Assembly: GCA_026315105.1 (NCBI GenBank)
Contig: CM048744.1
Span: forward strand, 372,647,159 to 372,711,158
Direction of reading: 5' to 3'
Length of the DNA: 64,000 bases
From: Locusta migratoria
Taxonomy: Eukaryota; Arthropoda; Insecta; Orthoptera; Acrididae
The position numbers and the translations under genes are program-made. Below are positions 11,027 through 23,073 of this stretch, piece by piece. The notes under the pieces were generated by a model, which saw only the letters and a list, made by a program, of their open reading frames with translations, was not told the origin of the DNA and did no database searches. Within the stretch, counting starts at the first letter, position 1, and every line of letters starts with the position of its first letter.

Positions 11027-12899
11027 CGGCAACAGATAAGAACTGTCCACAAAGAAGCTTAAATGATGACTGTCAGAAGACTGAATGCTCAGTACAACTT
11101 AGAGGTGGAACAGAACATCACATGATAAAATTATTGACTTACTAAAGCCCAAAAGTATGTGCACAGCAGTCAGAACAGCCGTATTTAGTAATTACTAAGG
11201 TTGCAACTACTGGCCGGCGTGGACGTCAAATAGAGCTCATCAAGCAACACAGACCAATGACAACAACTAGGCATGACACAAAGACATAAATACTGAACCC
11301 GTTCCACACTGAAATCAACCTCAGCAAGGACCTGATGAAGATTGCAAGTAACAGGATCTAAATATCGTGATAGTATGACACGGATTATCAGCAGAAAACC
11401 TGATTCCCAGAGATATAACTGTGGCATTAATGTTTTTAGTAATGGTATAAAGGACTGGTCTTTTCAGCTCAATGTCTTTCTAAGTAGGTAAGTGGTCTCC
11501 AAAGTGATCAGTTTTGAATGGATAAAACAGTCAATGATTTAAGAAATTTCTAGCATATTCTCACCATTATCTTGCATAAAAGGACATTTACTTTGAGAAG
11601 TAACTTCTAGTTAAAAAAAAAAAAAAAAAACTTAAAAAAAAACTGGTAACTAAAACAATGAAAATTTCCAAGGATTCTAAAAGATTCCTGGATATTTCCC
11701 AGATTCCTCCAGGCTGAAAAAATTCCTACATTTTTTCTGGATCCCCCCGTTATCTTGGAGCATATACACCCTGGCCAATGCCAATAATGTTTTGAAATGG
11801 AGTGTTTTTGGAGTCTATTTTACATTCAACTTTTGATATTCCATACCCAGAACATTAACATGCATTATGCTAAAAATACAAAATTATTTATTCTTTTCAA
11901 AATGGAGGGGAGTGTATTCAGCTATGTTCTGGATATTAATAAATCTAACTTTTGGACATTAAATCCAGCTGCAAATTAGTGACCTGTCCTACCTATTTTG
12001 GACACATCCACATTGAGGCATCCATAGTCAACTTTTGATGCTTCAGGACTGACCTAATTCTGGCTTGTGGGCTCTTGCACATTACTTATTACTACATTTG
12101 GATTGATAAATGTCCTGTTTCATAATCAGCCAATTTAAGTAAATTTGCCAATTTATATGCCATCTGAACATGGAGAAATTTTATATTTTAATAGCCAAAT
12201 GTTAGATTAGTTCTGCACAGACTGTAATAAAACAGCTGCTTGACATATTCCCCACCCCCAGAAGAGGCTATAATTAATTTCTATATTGTAAATACAGTGG
12301 ATACACTAGTAAAGTCTGATTAGAAATTTGTTGATGTAAACACTGGCCTTTGTAATGAAGCATGTTGGGATTTATTCCTGTCCGCTTGCATTACAGAGCC
12401 TCCTGATACCACTGTTGCATAAAAATAGATACGAATGTAATTAGTCTATTATCATTTTCTTTTCCAAAACTTTTGTTATTCTATTTTCTAATGTTACTAG
12501 CTGGAGCTATTTTCTATTATTTGGTGTCACATAAGTTTGTTTAATTAGCAAATATTAATTAGTTTATGCCAAAGGTATATTGTAAAAGTTCAGATAGTAT
12601 GCTAATTATTATTTCTGTAAAATTAATTAAATTCTTTTCTCATAATGTAAAAGTAGGTATTACTGTGTTTCACAAGTAATGTTAGTAAAGTTTTGCAGTT
12701 AATTACAAAAGAATTAATCCAGGTACTCATATGTACTCAAATGAGTATCAGATAAATTACTGCCCATATTACAATCAGTATTATACAAGCTGAGTGAAGC
12801 AATTAGTTGTGCTTGCCAACCAGCAAGTTGTACCTCCTGCAGCAAGAAATAAAAAGATGTCAACAGTAAACAGAATGCTTTGTGCTAGGCGAATTGTGC
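11027..12899. other. No gene seen; end of Penelope-like region, then AT-rich DNA
   Basis: The first 400 bases continue Penelope-like flank sequence. A poly(A) run is at 11613-11630. Around 12770-12830 the string GAGTGAAGCAATTAGTTGT also occurs near 28960-28980, so a dispersed repeat is present. No coding motif was seen on either strand. Confidence 0.4.
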
Positions 12900-13166
12900 C
12901 TCCTTCCCAATTTTTAATGATTTTTTTATGTACAGGCCTGAAGAAGAAAAAGGCACCACTTTAAATAGAGCCAACTTTTGCCTACCACATGCTTCAAGAC
13001 TTACTCCATCAGAGCCCCAGTCAAGAATTAACAGCACACAAAATATCTAAGATAGGGTAATCAATTTTCCATCAAAATGTAGGGAGCCTCCCTAGAAAAA
13101 AGACGAACTGATTATCAACATTAATGAGAAAGACTCTATAAATAATGCTCAAGTATTGTGCTTTGC
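12900..13166 (+). pseudogene. LINE-B endonuclease N-terminus (before insertion)
   Basis: Decayed sequence that translates in shifting frames to text resembling the start of a non-LTR endonuclease (NQFSIKM...LSTLMRKL...AQVLCFA). Its end, CFA at 13158-13166, joins to EHHLTNN at 14129 when the intervening 957-bp element and one copy of the TGA duplication are removed. That gives the familiar CxxEHHL endonuclease motif and shows the insertion disrupted a LINE. Confidence 0.6.
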
Positions 13167-13169
13167 TGA

Positions 13170-14126
13170 CAAGGGAACCTCCCCATCGCACCCCTCTCAG
13201 ATTTAGTTATACGTTGACACAGTGGATAGGCTGTGAAAAATTGAACACAGATCAATCGAGAAAACTGGAAGAAGTTGTGTGGAACTATGAAACAATAAGC
13301 AAAATGTAAAAACTGAACGATCCATGTGAAATATAAGCATCATCGAGGACAATGTGAGCATAGGAGTGCTGTGGTCTTGTGGCTAGCATGAGAAGCTCTG
13401 GAATGACAGTTCCTCGGTTAAAGCCTTCCCTTGAATGAAAATTTTTATTTTTTTTATTTTTGCAAAATTATGATCTCTCCATCCATTCATTGATGTCTCT
13501 ATTCAATGTCATCAGTTTAGTCTCTGTTTTTTTCACTGCACCACTAAACCGTGCAATTAGCAGATGAAAGGAAGTGCCTCTCCAATGGGAACCTAAAACA
13601 TTTGATTGCAAGGTGATAGGTCAACTGATTCCTCCACAGAAAAGCATGTCTGATGTATTCGATACAACACTGATGATGGCATGTGTTTAATATGACAGGT
13701 ATACTCTCTCCGCCGTGCACTGTAGTTGACTGACGTTGTGTGTTTAGATGTTTGTTTAGGCATAGCGTTCTCATACTACAGTGCAGTTACCTTGCATCAG
13801 ACGGATGGACAGACAGACAGATAACAATTTTCTGAAAATGAAAAAAATTAAAATTTTTGCCTATGGAAAGGCAGGAACCAAAGACCTCTCACTCTGCATC
13901 TCCTCACGCTAGCTGTGAGACCATAGTGCTCCTGTACTAACGACCTGTTCGACACTGCTTATCTTTCATATGGAGTGCTCAGTTTTTATATTTTGCTTAT
14001 TTTTTTCATACTTCCATACAACTTCTTCCTGTTTTCTCTATTGATCTTTGTTCAGTTTTTCACAGCTTCTCCACTGAGCCAACTTATAACTAAATCTGAG
14101 GGGGGTGCGATGGGGAGGTCCTCTTG
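13170..14126. mobile_element. Element with ~285-bp inverted repeats, 3-bp TGA duplication
   Basis: The left arm starts CAAGGGAACCTCCCCATCGC and runs to about 13455. The right arm, inverted, starts CAAGAGGACCTCCCCATCGC and runs from 14126 back to about 13836, with roughly 85% identity by eye. TGA is present on both sides (13167-13169, 14127-14129), and excising the element restores LINE-B reading. Each arm contains a tRNA-like stretch with a degraded B box (GGTTAAAGCC at 13416-13425; GGTTCCTGCC in the other arm). The 380-bp centre has no recognised coding region. I recall this inverted-repeat sequence as very common in locusts. Its superfamily is not assigned; a 3-bp duplication is compatible with PIF/Harbinger- or CACTA-like elements. 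Confidence 0.8.
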
Positions 14127-14128
14127 TG

Positions 14129-15990
14129 AACATCATTTAACTAATAATTGTACTATGCCATCTTTACCTAGCTACAACTTGGCAGCTTATTTCTCTATAG
14201 TAAACAAATAAATGGATGGAGTAGCAATATATGTTAAGGAAAGCTTAGATTACAAAGCTGTAGACATCACTAAATACTGTGTGGAATAACATCATGTGCT
14301 ACTGAAATAAATTCTAATCCCAAACTAGTAACAGTCCTGGCTGTTTACAGGGCTCCTTCAGGAAATGTAAGAACTTTTCTGCATCTCATGGACCAGATTC
14401 TGTCAGTTTTACACACCAAAATGAAGGATATTGTACTCTAAGTGACTTAAATGTTGACTGTCTGGCTAAAAATAACAATAGAAGTAACTTGCAAAATGTG
14501 ATGTCCACTTACAATCTGAAATCAGTAGTCACCTTACCCACTAAAATCACATCACATTTCTAAAGTATGATAGACAATATTTTTGTAGATGTAAGTCGAT
14601 ACCAGAACATTAGTATCGTTCAGGTTATATAAATGGCCTCACAGACCATGATGGTCAAACCATTACTCATCATAATGTTAAACCTCATAATAAACTATCT
14701 TCCATATGGAAATCCATAAGAATAATGAACAAAGAGGCAAAATAATCTTTCAAATGTAAGTTACAGAAAAGGGATTGGTCCCTTGTTTTCAATATTGATA
14801 ATGCTAATCACAAATTTAACTATTTCATAAACGATTTTTCGGGGCTTTTTGAAGAATGTTTTCCAAAGAAATGGGTCAGAAATACTCTTTCCAATTATGT
14901 AAGTAAGCTTTGGGTTACAGAAGGTATTAAACAGTTATGTTAAATGAACAGAGAAATTTATGCTAAAATCAGAACAACTGATGATATTGAAAACTGGAAT
15001 CATTACAGACTTTACTGCAAAATTCTAAAGAAAGTAATACATAAATCAAAAACTCTTTACTATAAGAAGAAAACAGATAATTCTAATAATAAAATGAAAA
15101 TAATTTGGAACATTATAAAAAGTGAAACGACAATGGAAAAATATGCCACAGATGACCAAAGAATCAGATATGAAGGTAACATAATTGAAAATCCGAAAAC
15201 GGTAGCTACAATTTTTAACAAACACTTCCAGTGAGTTACTCAGCAAATTGGCTGCATGCCCTCAGTTGAGGAAGCCATGGGTTTATGTCTAGCTGCTTAC
15301 TTCAACATAATACCAGAAATGTACTTAAAGCCAGTCACTGTAAGGGAAATTAAAAAGGTAATTAGGGATCTAAAATGTAAGAATTCTGCAGGGGTAGATA
15401 ATATATCTAATAATCTATTGAAATATTCTTCTCCATGGATAAAGGAAATTCTGTATCATATTTTTGATGCTTCACTCCAACATGGCATTGTTCCTGAAAG
15501 ACTCAAACATGCAATCATGAAGCCCTTATACAAGAAGGGCAATAAAACAGAGCTCACAAACTATTGTCCAATTTCATTACTAACAGGTTTCTCTAAAATA
15601 CTAGAAAAATTAACATATATTAGAATTACAGGACATTTCACAAGCTACAGAGTTATTAGCAAGAGACAAATTGGCTTACTAAAGGACTGTTCAACTGAAG
15701 AAGCAGTGTATGCACTTGCAAAGGAGGTCCTTGAATCACTAAATAAAAAAATAAAAAATGACAGGGGCTGGTGTCTTCCGTGACCTGCCAAAGGTCTTTG
15801 ACTGCATAGATCACCAAATTCTCATGTGCCAAATTAGTTGGTATAAGGGTCACTGCAGGTAATTGGCTATAATCCTACCTTCAGGACCGATGTCAAAAAG
15901 TAGTTTTAAAAAGCTCAGAGAACTTAATGGGTATCTCTCCTCAATCTCAATGGACTCCTATTAGCTGTGGACTGCCACAAGGTGTAGTCT
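14129..15990 (+). pseudogene. LINE-B endonuclease and reverse transcriptase
   Basis: Non-LTR retrotransposon ORF2. The endonuclease part reads EHHLTNNCTMPSLPSYNLAAYFS and DGVAIYVKESLDYKAVDI, then VLAVYRAPSGNVRTFL, followed by a decayed stretch with many stops (14300-14940). The linker is at 14944-15234. The reverse transcriptase is at 15256-15783 with CKNSAGVDNISNNLLK, VPERLKHAIMKPLYKKGN, NYCPISLLTGFSKILEKL and the motif A region near 15790. Around 15965 it reads LPQGVV, then the LINE stops at about 15990. The probable C-terminal part is found again at 19035. It is inactive through frameshifts, stops and insertions. Confidence 0.8.
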
Positions 15991-17180
15991 ATCAAACACG
16001 ACATGCTCTCATAATGCTCTCGTGATGCTCTCTGCAGTTCTACAAGATGCCCAAATGAAGTAGTTTTTTATATATTTAGGGAGGTTTTATTGGGACTGTT
16101 ACTGTCCTGGGCTTTTTATTTCGCAGGTGAAGGCCCAGACAGAAACTTTACTAAGGGCATGGAATGTGCAGAGGCAAACAAACCACTGTGCATAATAAAA
16201 ACTCTGTGAACCTGCACAGAAGTGTTTGCAATGGAAAAGAAACAAAGTAACTGTGATTGATAGTGTGTTGTTTTATAATAAATTAGTTACCATTGTAAAG
16301 TTGACCTGAGCATAGTGAGGTTACAAGACTGTATATGTGTTCTGGTTGTAATATTGTAAATCAGAACTGTAAGTCGGTTTAATCATTGTAAAAAGGGAAA
16401 AATAAACTCAAGATGTTGTTTACATTGAAAGGAAAATTCTTCTCATTTCACGAGTGAGAAAGTGTGGTGTGCTCAAATCTTTCTCTTCTAATTATGATTT
16501 TTATGGAGAAGATGCCCAGCCAAATTTAAACTGGAAGGAACTTATTTAGAGGTACTGAGTAGCAGGACCTCTAACTAGAAAATCTCATCAACTTAGGGGA
16601 GTGAATATCAAATAACTAAACAATAAACTTTAAATATGTGATAGTATTCCTAAAAAGGTGGAATTACACGGTCCCATTGCATATTTTGGTGACCGTGACA
16701 GGACTTGGAAGAGGAAAGAGAGAAAAAACATAATTGTGAGTCCTAAAGATCCGGAAGAAAGTGATGAAATTTTTTATGGAAGAAGTTTGACATTTATTCT
16801 GTGGAACAATAAGTTACCTTGACATCGTCAATAAACAATAATCGTCCGAAGACAATTTCAAATAAATTCTGATGTGAACTCGGTAATGGGTTCAATTACA
16901 AAACATTAATACGCTGCTCAAGAAGTTGCTGCCTATAAAAACCCAAAATCAGTCTACATCTTTGCACGATTGTGGCTGTGATTCCTGATGCAGATCTGGC
17001 ATCTGGTACATGATTACACTGGACGGCGCCAGGCGACTACGCGGACGCAGCTGCCTGTACGTCATCTCACCGCTACATCGAGATCGGTGCAGATGATGTT
17101 TCACTCTGTCGGTAAGCGTATAAGTGTCAATTTATTCTATTAGTGTTTTTGAAAGTTGTTGAGAGTGGTACTATTAGTGT

Positions 17181-17780
17181 ATGCCCTTAACACGAAATAC
17201 AGTAAGAAAAATGGCGCAGTTGCAAGAGTTGTTCAGTAAATTCAGTGACGAGTTAAGAAACTCTTTATCAAACGATGGAAAACAGTTAGAATCGAAGTTA
17301 AAAGACATTGCAGAATCATTATCAAATGATGTAAAACAGTTAGAATCAAAGTTAAAAGACAATGCAAAATCATTATAAAACGATATGAAACAGTTAAATC
17401 GAAGTTATCTGAGAAAATGGACAATAATTCTAAGGAAATAGCTGATCAAGTCTATTATCAAAATGTGAGGCTAGATACTTTAAATAACCAATTGGTTGCT
17501 CATGTTCAGGAATGTAAGGAGAGGTATAGTAATCTGGAACAGGAATTTGAGGGTTTAAAATGATTGTTGGTTTCTAAAGAGAAGGTAGAATCTGTTTCCA
17601 AGAGGATAGTACATGCGCAATTGGAATTAGTCAAGGAATCTATAGTAGATGACATTATGAACAGAGTTTTAGAAAGGGAGGATGAAATTTTGAATGATTT
17701 GCAATCTTTAAATCAGGATTTGCTTATCACCTATACATGGGATAGGAAGCTGGGAACAAAGAATAGAGGTTCTAAATAAG
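17181..17780 (+). pseudogene. Gag-like coiled-coil region with 54-bp tandem repeats
   Basis: It begins MPLTRNTVRKMAQLQELF and is followed by heptad-type sequence (QLESKLKDIAESLSNDVK, twice). The DNA repeats with a 54-bp period from about 17261 to 17400 (AACGAT/AATGAT anchors at 17271, 17325 and 17379), giving an 18-residue repeat. A stop at 17376-17378 and later frame changes interrupt it. The reading resumes at 17564-17779 with more coiled coil (VSKRIVHAQLELVKESIVDD). Coiled-coil gag N-termini are common in insect LTR elements. The zinc knuckle is not seen. Confidence 0.5.
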
Positions 17781-17786
17781 AAATTT

Positions 17787-18149
17787 ATGGGTGAACCTTT
17801 ACTAAAGCATTTTACGTGGACACCCTCTAATAATTTAAGTATGGCAGAGGTACAAAAGAAGGTGCAGTCTTCTTTGGAAAAGTCTGCACATAATAGGCTA
17901 CATCGACACAATGCAACAGCAGTTATACCAAATTGGAATATCAGAGACCTAGTATTAATTCACAATTTTCAGCTTAGTTCAGGTCCAAAAAAGCAAATAA
18001 GCAAATTTTTTCATAAGTGGTGTGGTCCATTTAGAATTAGCAAAATAACATATCCAAAAACTGTGTATTTACAGGGCCTGGACACGGGAGCAGACAAAGG
18101 TTTGTACAACCTGAACGCAATAAAACCTTACTGTCCACCCTCAGGCTGA
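17787..18149 (+). pseudogene. Gypsy integrase C-terminal domain
   Basis: About 120 codons containing WNIRDLVLIHNFQLSSGPKK, then FFHKWCGPFRISKI and LYNLNAIKPYCPP at the end. The pattern (L)VLI/V-x-N/K...SS...K-I-x-KFF-x-x-x-x-GPF is the small SH3-like C-terminal domain of gypsy-group integrases. The catalytic core is absent because gag runs directly into this piece, a large internal deletion. Confidence 0.7.
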
Positions 18150-18180
18150 TTAGCACTCTTTGCTAATTCGGTGGAGTGAC

Positions 18181-18983
18181 GACCACCAGGAAGCCAGTTA
18201 TTTGTCCTTTTTCTTCTCTTTTCGATTTCTAAAAGGACAAATCCTTCACTCTTTCACTATGCTTTCAAACTTTTCTATTGTTATTCTTTCTTTCTTTCTT
18301 TCTCTCTTTCTTTTATATATATAACACAATGATGAGAATGATTTTATTTTTATTGGCTTTTTGCAATAATGACGACATGATTTGCTATTGACAATTTTCA
18401 ATAGTTATCAATGACCAGATGAAATGTGTCCTGAATGTAGTTATACTTACTACTACTAGATGGCATCAATATCTATGTCTATGTATATCTGTTAAAATAT
18501 AAGATTAATTTTATTTATGGCCTAGATCGTTATATGTATATCCCGAATATAACATAAATAGTTGATATTTTTCAATCTTGAATTGAAAATAGTCAAACAG
18601 ATGCCAACTTATAAGCATATTGGCATGTTGGTAAGCATTGAATTTCTAATGTGACATTATTACGTCAAAATAAGAATGAGAAAATGGAAGAAGGAACTTT
18701 TTCCTAGACCAGGTACTACGAGATTTTATTTTGGTTACTATTGCAAGACTTGCATTTGTGTAAATGTGTGGGTGTGTGTGTATTTGTTTACCCTTCTTTT
18801 TTCACCCCGAAGTAACTCTTTTCTGTCCCGGGATTGGAATGACTCCTTACCCACTTCCTTAAAACCCTCATCATTTCCTTTTCCCTCTCCTTCCCTTCTG
18901 CCTGACAAAGCAGCTAGGCTGCGAAAGCTAGCGTTTGTGTGTGTGTGTGTGTGTCTGTGTGTTTATTTGTTACTATCACTGCC

Positions 18984-19018
<35 letters not shown>

Positions 19019-19034
19019 TTGACTTGTGGCAATT
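18181..19034. repeat. Repeat-rich stretch with GT and GA microsatellites
   Basis: TTTC repeats at about 18286-18310, a GT run at about 18935-18960 and a GA run at 18986-19015. Between them is text (CCCGGGATTGGAATGACTCC) that I recall as part of a common locust repeat. An open frame at 18676-19062 only reflects these low-complexity tracts and is not a gene. Confidence 0.6.
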
Positions 19035-19965
19035 AACCAATAGAAAGAACAGAATTGACTAAATTCCTTGGAGTGCATATTGATAGTAAAATGAAATGGA
19101 CATACCACATCCAACAGACTCTGAAAAAACTGAGCTCAGCTACATATGCAATTAGAGTAATCTCCTACTTTGGAGACTTGCCACTATAAAGTCTACCTAC
19201 TGTGGGTATTTTCACTCCATTATGTCCTATGAAATTATCATCTGTGGAAATTTAGTTTCAGCAAAAGAAAAAGAAAAAAGGAATAAGAATTATGTGTAGA
19301 GCACATCCTTGAACTTCATGCCGTAACCTTTTTTAGAAAGCCACAAATAATGAGCACTATATCTCAATACATTTATTCACTTATGTGTTTTGTAATAAAG
19401 CATCCTGATAAGTATGCCTTGAATAGAAACTGTTGCAACCATAACACAAGAGGGAAGGAAAATTTTCATTATGATCTTAAGAAATTGACACTGGTTCAAA
19501 GAGGTGTCAAATGGCCTGGCTCCAAAATTTTTAACTCTTTCCCAGGGCAGATAAAATCTGTAAGACACAATCAATATCTAATTAAAAATAATTAAAAGAA
19601 ATATTTGCTAAATATGTCCATCTACTCCTTAGAAGAGTTCTATGAATTAAAAGGGAAATGTGTATTGAAATAGAACTATGAATTTTTTGTAATCAAAGAA
19701 GTGTATTTTAATTTTTCTAACTTAAAAGATATGAAATTTGTAGTACTGCTGCTCATTAGTGTAAGTAAACATAGATATTTCCTATTACTTATACATTATC
19801 TGTTATGTTATTTAAATGTTAGTGATAAAATTACAATTATGTAAAATCTTTTTTATATGAAGAAGATTCTTTTTTATGTGTGTTGTCCTGTATGTTTGAC
19901 TTCTTCTACATCTCATGTGACCTGCTCACGAACAGAGATCAGTGGAACATAAATAAATAAATTAG
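19035..19965 (+). pseudogene. LINE-B-type C-terminal region and 3' end
   Basis: After small frame shifts this reads FLGVHIDSKMKWTYHIQQ, KKLSSATYAIRVISYFGD, RIMCRAHPXTSCRNLF, LNRNCCNHNTRGKENFH and VKWPGSKIFNSFPGQIK. This is the conserved thumb-to-C-terminal region of Jockey/CR1-like LINEs. The tail is AT-rich and ends in AAATAAATAAAT near 19950-19965, the usual short-repeat tail. It probably belongs to the same copy as 14129-15990, separated by the gypsy-type insertion and a deletion. Confidence 0.75.
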
Positions 19966-20059
19966 ATAAAAAATAATGAAAATGAGTAATAAAGGCTGTA
20001 GACATCAGTTATGATAGTAATTAAATTATACAAGAGTAGACAAAAACTATAAGATTCAG

Positions 20060-22200
20060 AGTTTGTTATGTATATATTGTATACATGATAGGAACTTTAT
20101 CATCATATTGCACAGTTTCCAGCCACAGGCTGGGTCTGATTGTAACACAAGCCGTGCCACTTCGTCCTGTCTTCCCACCATCTCTCTGGTTTCACTCTGG
20201 CCTAGTTCTCTCCTCTCTTCTTGACACAATCCTCCACTCCTTTTAGCCATCTATGCCTTGGTCTTCCTCTTGGTCGTTTCTTCTGTATCTGTGTTTCGTG
20301 TATCCTCTTGGGGATCCTCGTCTCCCCCGTTCTCTTTAAATAGCCATAGCACTGCAGTCTTGATATCTCAGTTCTATCCTGTAACGGCTGCTATCTCACT
20401 TTTTCTCTGATCTTCTCATTCCTCATCTTGTCTCTACTTGTTACCCCTATTCTGCTTCGTAGAAATTTCATTTTCCCTTCTTGTATTTCGATCCTATCTC
20501 CTTTCTTTCTAACCCAAGTTTCAGATGCATATGTCAGTATCAGAACATAACAATTTTGGTATAGCACTCCTTTACTTCTTTGTGGTACATCCTTACTCCA
20601 CACTAAACTCCTAACACTTCTCAGAAATACTTCTGCCATCTGACACGTTCTATAATCTCCTTGTCATTTCTCCCATTTTCCTCCATTTCACTTCCCAGGT
20701 ACTTGAAGCTTTCTACCTGCTTCAGCTGTTCGCCTCTAAGTGTTATTCTGCTCACTGGTCTATCCTTTGTCCTACTGGTTACCATGAACTCACATTTAAG
20801 GATGTTGAACTTCAGTCTGTATTCTCCCACTGTTTCTTCCCAAGCATCTAGCTGCTCCATGATTTCCTCCTCCTTGTTGCCCCATTTCTTTCATATTTCC
20901 TTCCTCGAGTTTCCCTGCTACCTTTGTCATTGTGTCATCCATAACCACAATGAAGAGAAGGGGATGACAATGCACTTCCCTGTTTCAGCCCACACACTTG
21001 TTTGAACCATTCTGCTCTTCCCTCTCCCACTTTCACACAACTCATACTTCTACAATACATCTCCTTCACTCTGATTACAGTCTCTTTTTCCACTCTCCTA
21101 ATTTAAAGTGCTTCCCAAACCTTTTTTCTTACAAACTCTATCATATGCCTTTTCTATGTCTAGAAAGGTCGTGAACAGGTCCTCCCCATATTCATAATGG
21201 TGTTCTTGAAGTTGCCTTACTGCAAATATGAGGTCCACTATCGATCTTCCAGGTCAAAATCCAAACTGTTCTTCTCTCATTTCCCTCTCGACTTTGGCTC
21301 GAATTCTACTTTCCAATATCTTCTCATATACTTTTGCATAGTGTGACACATCTGTAATTTCTGCACTCCTTTCTATTTCCTTTCTTGAATGTTGGGACTA
21401 TAAATCCTTTCTTCCAATCTTATTTTCCTTTCATATCACCCTCGTCACTTGATACAGCCACTGTTTCCCAACTTCCCCTGCTGCCTTCACTATTTCCACA
21501 TTCACTTCATCCACCCCTGGTGCCTTTCCTCCTTTCATCTTGTTTATTGCCACTTCCACTTCTCTCCAAGTCAGGTCCTTCTCCATTCCTGTACTGCACT
21601 GCACTTTCCGTCTTCTACTGTGCTGCCCTCCTCATGTCCATTTGCATTTAGCAAATCCTAAAAATACTCTTTCCATATAGTACTTATTTCCTCTGCTGTC
21701 CTCCTCCATCATCTCTTTCCACTTCACCATCCACTTCTTCTTTTCTTCTATGATCACCTTTGCTACTTCTTTCTTCTTTTGCTTGTAATCTTCTCTTGCA
21801 AGATCATTTATTTCCTGGAACCACACTTTGAATGCCTTGTTCTTCCTTCTCACTGCTTCTTTTATTCCATCATTCTACCAAGGTGGCTCCTTACATTACT
21901 TCCTGTTTCTTGTTCTTCTGCATACAGCTACTGCTGCAGATTCGACCATTGCGCTTTTGAACTGCATCCATTCCTCTTCTTCTATTTTTGGATTATCTGT
22001 TGGAAAATTTTTCCTTATTTTCTTCTGGAATTCCTCCTCGACTTCATTTTCCTTCAGATTCCATAATTTGATTCTTCTTTCCTGGTACTCTGATCTCTTA
22101 CATTCGTTCCCTACCCTCAGGTTCATAACCAGTAGCCGGTGGTCGCCATCTAAGTCCACTGATAGTATTACCTTTAAATTGTGACACTACTCTTTGTTTC
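20060..22200 (-). pseudogene. RTE-clade LINE (family A), broken
   Basis: A minus-strand non-LTR element of the RTE type. From the 5' side: an endonuclease C-terminus with DLDGDHRLLVMNLRVGNE (22159-22100); a linker with EEWMQFKSAMVESA and NDLAREDYKQKKKEVAKVI; a heavily frameshifted reverse transcriptase; the post-RT region with YRLKFNILKCEFMV and QLKQVESFKYLGSEMEENG (20860-20621); and LILTYASETWVRKKGDRIE (20639-20391). The 3' end includes the inverse of CAGCCTGTGGCTGGAAACTG near 20110-20135, which I associate with RTE 3' ends. Stops and frameshifts throughout. Confidence 0.8.
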
Positions 22201-22415
22201 CCAGTCATACAACATGTAGTCCACCAAAGATCTTTTTGTTAAATCACTGATGTACCAAGTTATTTTTTTGGTTCTCTTTCTTCTTAAACCAACAACAGGG
22301 TACAGCAGGAATTTTATATGTTCCATAATTGATGCACAACTAATACAAAAGCTCGAGTCATATTAGTTATATTACAAACACAACTGGATGCTTATGTTTT
22401 ACAGCTCTGATATTC

Positions 22416-23073
22416 ATAATAATATTTTTAGGGAACAACTCACTGTAAAGACAAATGTTGAACTGACGACAGACACAAATAAATGACACACAGACACACA
22501 CACAATTCTAAATTTCTGGCTGTGGCCTTCCTCAGAAATAGAACACTCATTCACATAATCACTCAGTGATTGTGTAGATGAGTATTCTATTTCTGAGGAA
22601 GGCCATGGCCAAAAATTAAGAATTGTGTGTGTGTTTGTGTGTCTATAGGCGGCTCAACGTTCATGTTTACTGTGAGTTGTTCCCTATCTAAATATTATTA
22701 TTAACATTCCTTACTGGACCTTCCATTGTTGTTTAAAAAAAAAAAAAAAAAAAAGGGTAAAGCAGTCAACAATCCGAAGATTGGTGTGAACACCACAGTG
22801 TTTTACTAGGCATGGTCCTGTTTGGAGGTGGTATGCCGTTGCCTTCCTCCGACCTTCGAACTGACTTACCCAGCCAGTTATAGGGGAACCTACGGTTTAA
22901 CGTGGGTTCCGAACCACGATGCTACTCGGTATTTTTCACATGAGAAATACCGCCAGAGGTGAAAGAAGTGGAAAGTGACAGATAAAAATCCTAGGACCTG
23001 GCGGGGATCGAACCCGGGACCTTTGGATCTGTAGTCTGGCACTCTACAACTGTGCAAACGAGGCGCATTGTTG
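22416..23073. mobile_element. Palindromic element with 17-bp target duplication
   Basis: TTACAGCTCTGATATTC occurs at 22399-22415 and again at 23074-23090. Between them lies a palindrome about 280 bp long (22420-22705) centred at TCACTCAGTGA (22562-22572). Each arm carries AGGGAACAACTCACTGTAAA, a CA/GT microsatellite and TTCTGAGGAAGGCCATGGCC. The right side then continues TTCCTTACTGGACCTTCCATTGTTG, and a tRNA-type SINE is inserted at 22734. The 17-bp duplication suggests LINE-machinery retroposition rather than a cut-and-paste transposon. Confidence 0.75.
22734..23065 (-). repeat. tRNA-derived SINE with 10-bp target duplication
   Basis: On the minus strand the head has an A-box region (GCACAGTTGTAGAGTGCCAG, about 23035-23055) and a consensus B box GGTTCGATCCC (inverse at 23004-23014). 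A long body and a T-rich 3' end (plus-strand poly(A) at 22735-22753) follow. CATTGTTGTT at 22724-22733 and 23066-23075 is the target duplication. It is nested in the palindromic element. Confidence 0.85.

Larger units (their letters stand above)
15991..18180 (+). mobile_element. Deleted gypsy-type LTR retroelement
   Basis: It contains a gag-like coiled-coil reading region (17181-17780) and, directly after it, only the C-terminal end of integrase (17787-18149). Protease, reverse transcriptase, RNase H and most of integrase, several kilobases in a full element, are missing. A possible primer-binding site, TGGTGACCGTGACAGG, is near 16687, so 15991-16680 could hold a 5' LTR, but I find no matching 3' LTR. 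It sits between the two halves of LINE-B, and part of LINE-B's reverse transcriptase was lost with it. Confidence 0.55.

Noticed and set aside
18676..19062. Open frame of 128 codons
   Set aside because: It runs through GT and GA microsatellites and repeat sequence; composition explains the open frame.
20661..22184. Several plus-strand open frames over 20.6-22.2 kb
   Set aside because: These are shadows of the minus-strand RTE element; the Phe/Ser/Leu-rich text is the antisense of its Lys/Glu-rich coding sequence.
23004..23055. tRNA gene on the minus strand
   Set aside because: A and B boxes are present, but no complete cloverleaf is followed by a terminator, and a long SINE body with a target duplication identifies it as a SINE.
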